A stretch of DNA of 64,000 nt. Origin: Diadema setosum. Its lineage: Eukaryota > Echinodermata > Echinoidea > Diadematoida > Diadematidae. A program made the position numbers and the translations under genes. Below the pieces are notes generated by a model. It ran no database searches, had not been told where the DNA came from, and saw nothing but the letters and a program-made list of their open reading frames with translations. This document shows positions 63,180 to 64,000 of this stretch, one piece after another. Numbering within the stretch: the stretch's first letter is position 1; each line of letters begins with the position of its first letter. The DNA lies in NCBI GenBank assembly GCA_033980235.1, contig CM067059.1, positions 15,510,100-15,574,099 on the forward strand. Reading direction: 5' to 3'.

Positions 63180-64000
63180 ATATTCCATGGACTATTTGCA
63201 ACAGTTCTGTCTCGTTACATGACTTACATTGGAAGACAAGTGAATTCAAGGATTTTGTTCGTTTAATCATGGTACTTGCTCTCAGGAAGTCAAAGAGCTT
63301 CACATACGTATCAGTTTCTTTGACACACTTCATTTGGTTTAATGGATTGTAGGACACTTTAAAATAGGCAATAACAAATGCATTTGTCATGTCACTGTCA
63401 GATACATCTTGATTTCAAAAGGAATATGCTTCACATTACAGTACTTTGGATTCATGCAAGCATGTGGGCATGCTTGATATAGAGGTTAAATTCTTCAAGC
63501 CATTCAAAATAGTAATCATTACTGCATGAATTCCCATGTATTTTCCAGGCAGGACCATTGAAAAGACATTGGCCCACTAGTAAAAATATGACTGCCTTCT
63601 CCTTATTTGCTGAATAAAAGAAAAGGAATCAACTGTGCAAGAACTGATAGACCTTGGTTGGGTGCCATTTAATTTTCAGACAGAGTGCAAAGGTAAAAAA
63701 ATTGTGTAACTGTATACATGACAAATCAGACTGAATTTAAAGCTTCCAACAGTTATTTCAATAGGTCCAGAGTAAAAATGACCATGTGATACAATGGATA
63801 GCATTCTATCTAAAGACCACAGATTGTGTTAGCACATACCTGTTGTCGATGTAAAATAAGAGTAACAAGCAACTTTTCCATCTAGATAAATATTAAATTA
63901 CACATCAACATGAATGTGTGTCTTCAATTCATAGTATTTATGAATTCTAGCGACAGACACAGTTTCATTCTTTAGGCTATACAAGTTTGTGCATATTGCG

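Larger units (their letters stand above)
53690..64000 (-). other. 5' region of ITPK (intron or upstream flank)
   Basis: No coding exon was recognised. If the acceptor at 53690 is used, this is the first intron; otherwise it is flank. It holds TIR elements at 54190, 57057, 60715 and 61194, an 80-bp tandem duplication at 58323, a CA tract at 63154 and G/C runs at about 59698 and 62687. Confidence 0.5.

Overview
The window looks like intron-rich animal DNA, not microbial. It is AT-rich, has one long serine/proline-rich exon and a few short exons with GT/AG splice sites, and is crowded with terminal-inverted-repeat (TIR) elements, a tRNA-derived SINE, a dead non-LTR retrotransposon, microsatellites and unusually many poly-G/poly-C runs. 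A marine invertebrate, perhaps an echinoderm or another invertebrate deuterostome, fits best. That placement is inference from repeat style only.

The one gene I can identify lies on the minus strand and occupies most of the window: an inositol 1,4,5-trisphosphate 3-kinase (ITPK/IP3-3-kinase). The key exon is 3548-3647 (minus), 100 nt with clean splice sites. It encodes 33 residues with the family's signature around [24 protein letters not shown]: the calmodulin-binding segment and the first strand of the kinase fold. The remaining catalytic exons would lie beyond the left edge. About 48 kb upstream, 51894-53555 (minus) is a single 554-codon exon encoding a disordered, Ser/Pro-rich N-terminal region. 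It ends in a phase-0 donor that matches the phase-0 acceptor of the kinase exon. A second exon, 25864-26028 (minus, 55 codons, own start codon, phase-0 donor), reads as an alternative first exon giving a short isoform. A weaker third candidate is at 6292-6474. The long exon is preceded by 134 nt of apparent 5' UTR with three small upstream ORFs.

Everything else is intron or 5' flank, and its visible content is mobile DNA. Four elements share the pattern TTAA-AGG...CCT-TTAA (1171, 16947, 35072, 48587). Several others have TIRs flanked by TA (31792, 37840, 39938, 49515, 61194, and less clearly 54190 and 60715). The largest, 39938-42214, is a 2.3-kb TIR-bounded block that encloses a CpG-rich promoter-like segment. 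A 5'-truncated CR1/L2/Rex-type LINE (22905-23682) and a tRNA-related SINE (29778-30085) sit in the large introns. Between 57 and 62 kb, upstream of the gene, three TIR elements lie close together, two of them from related families.

How it fits together: different promoters would attach different N-terminal targeting/regulatory regions to one Ca2+/calmodulin-regulated IP3 kinase core. The introns have expanded through repeated insertion of small non-autonomous transposons. I see no tRNA, rRNA, CRISPR or bacterial-type feature, and no second gene I can name.
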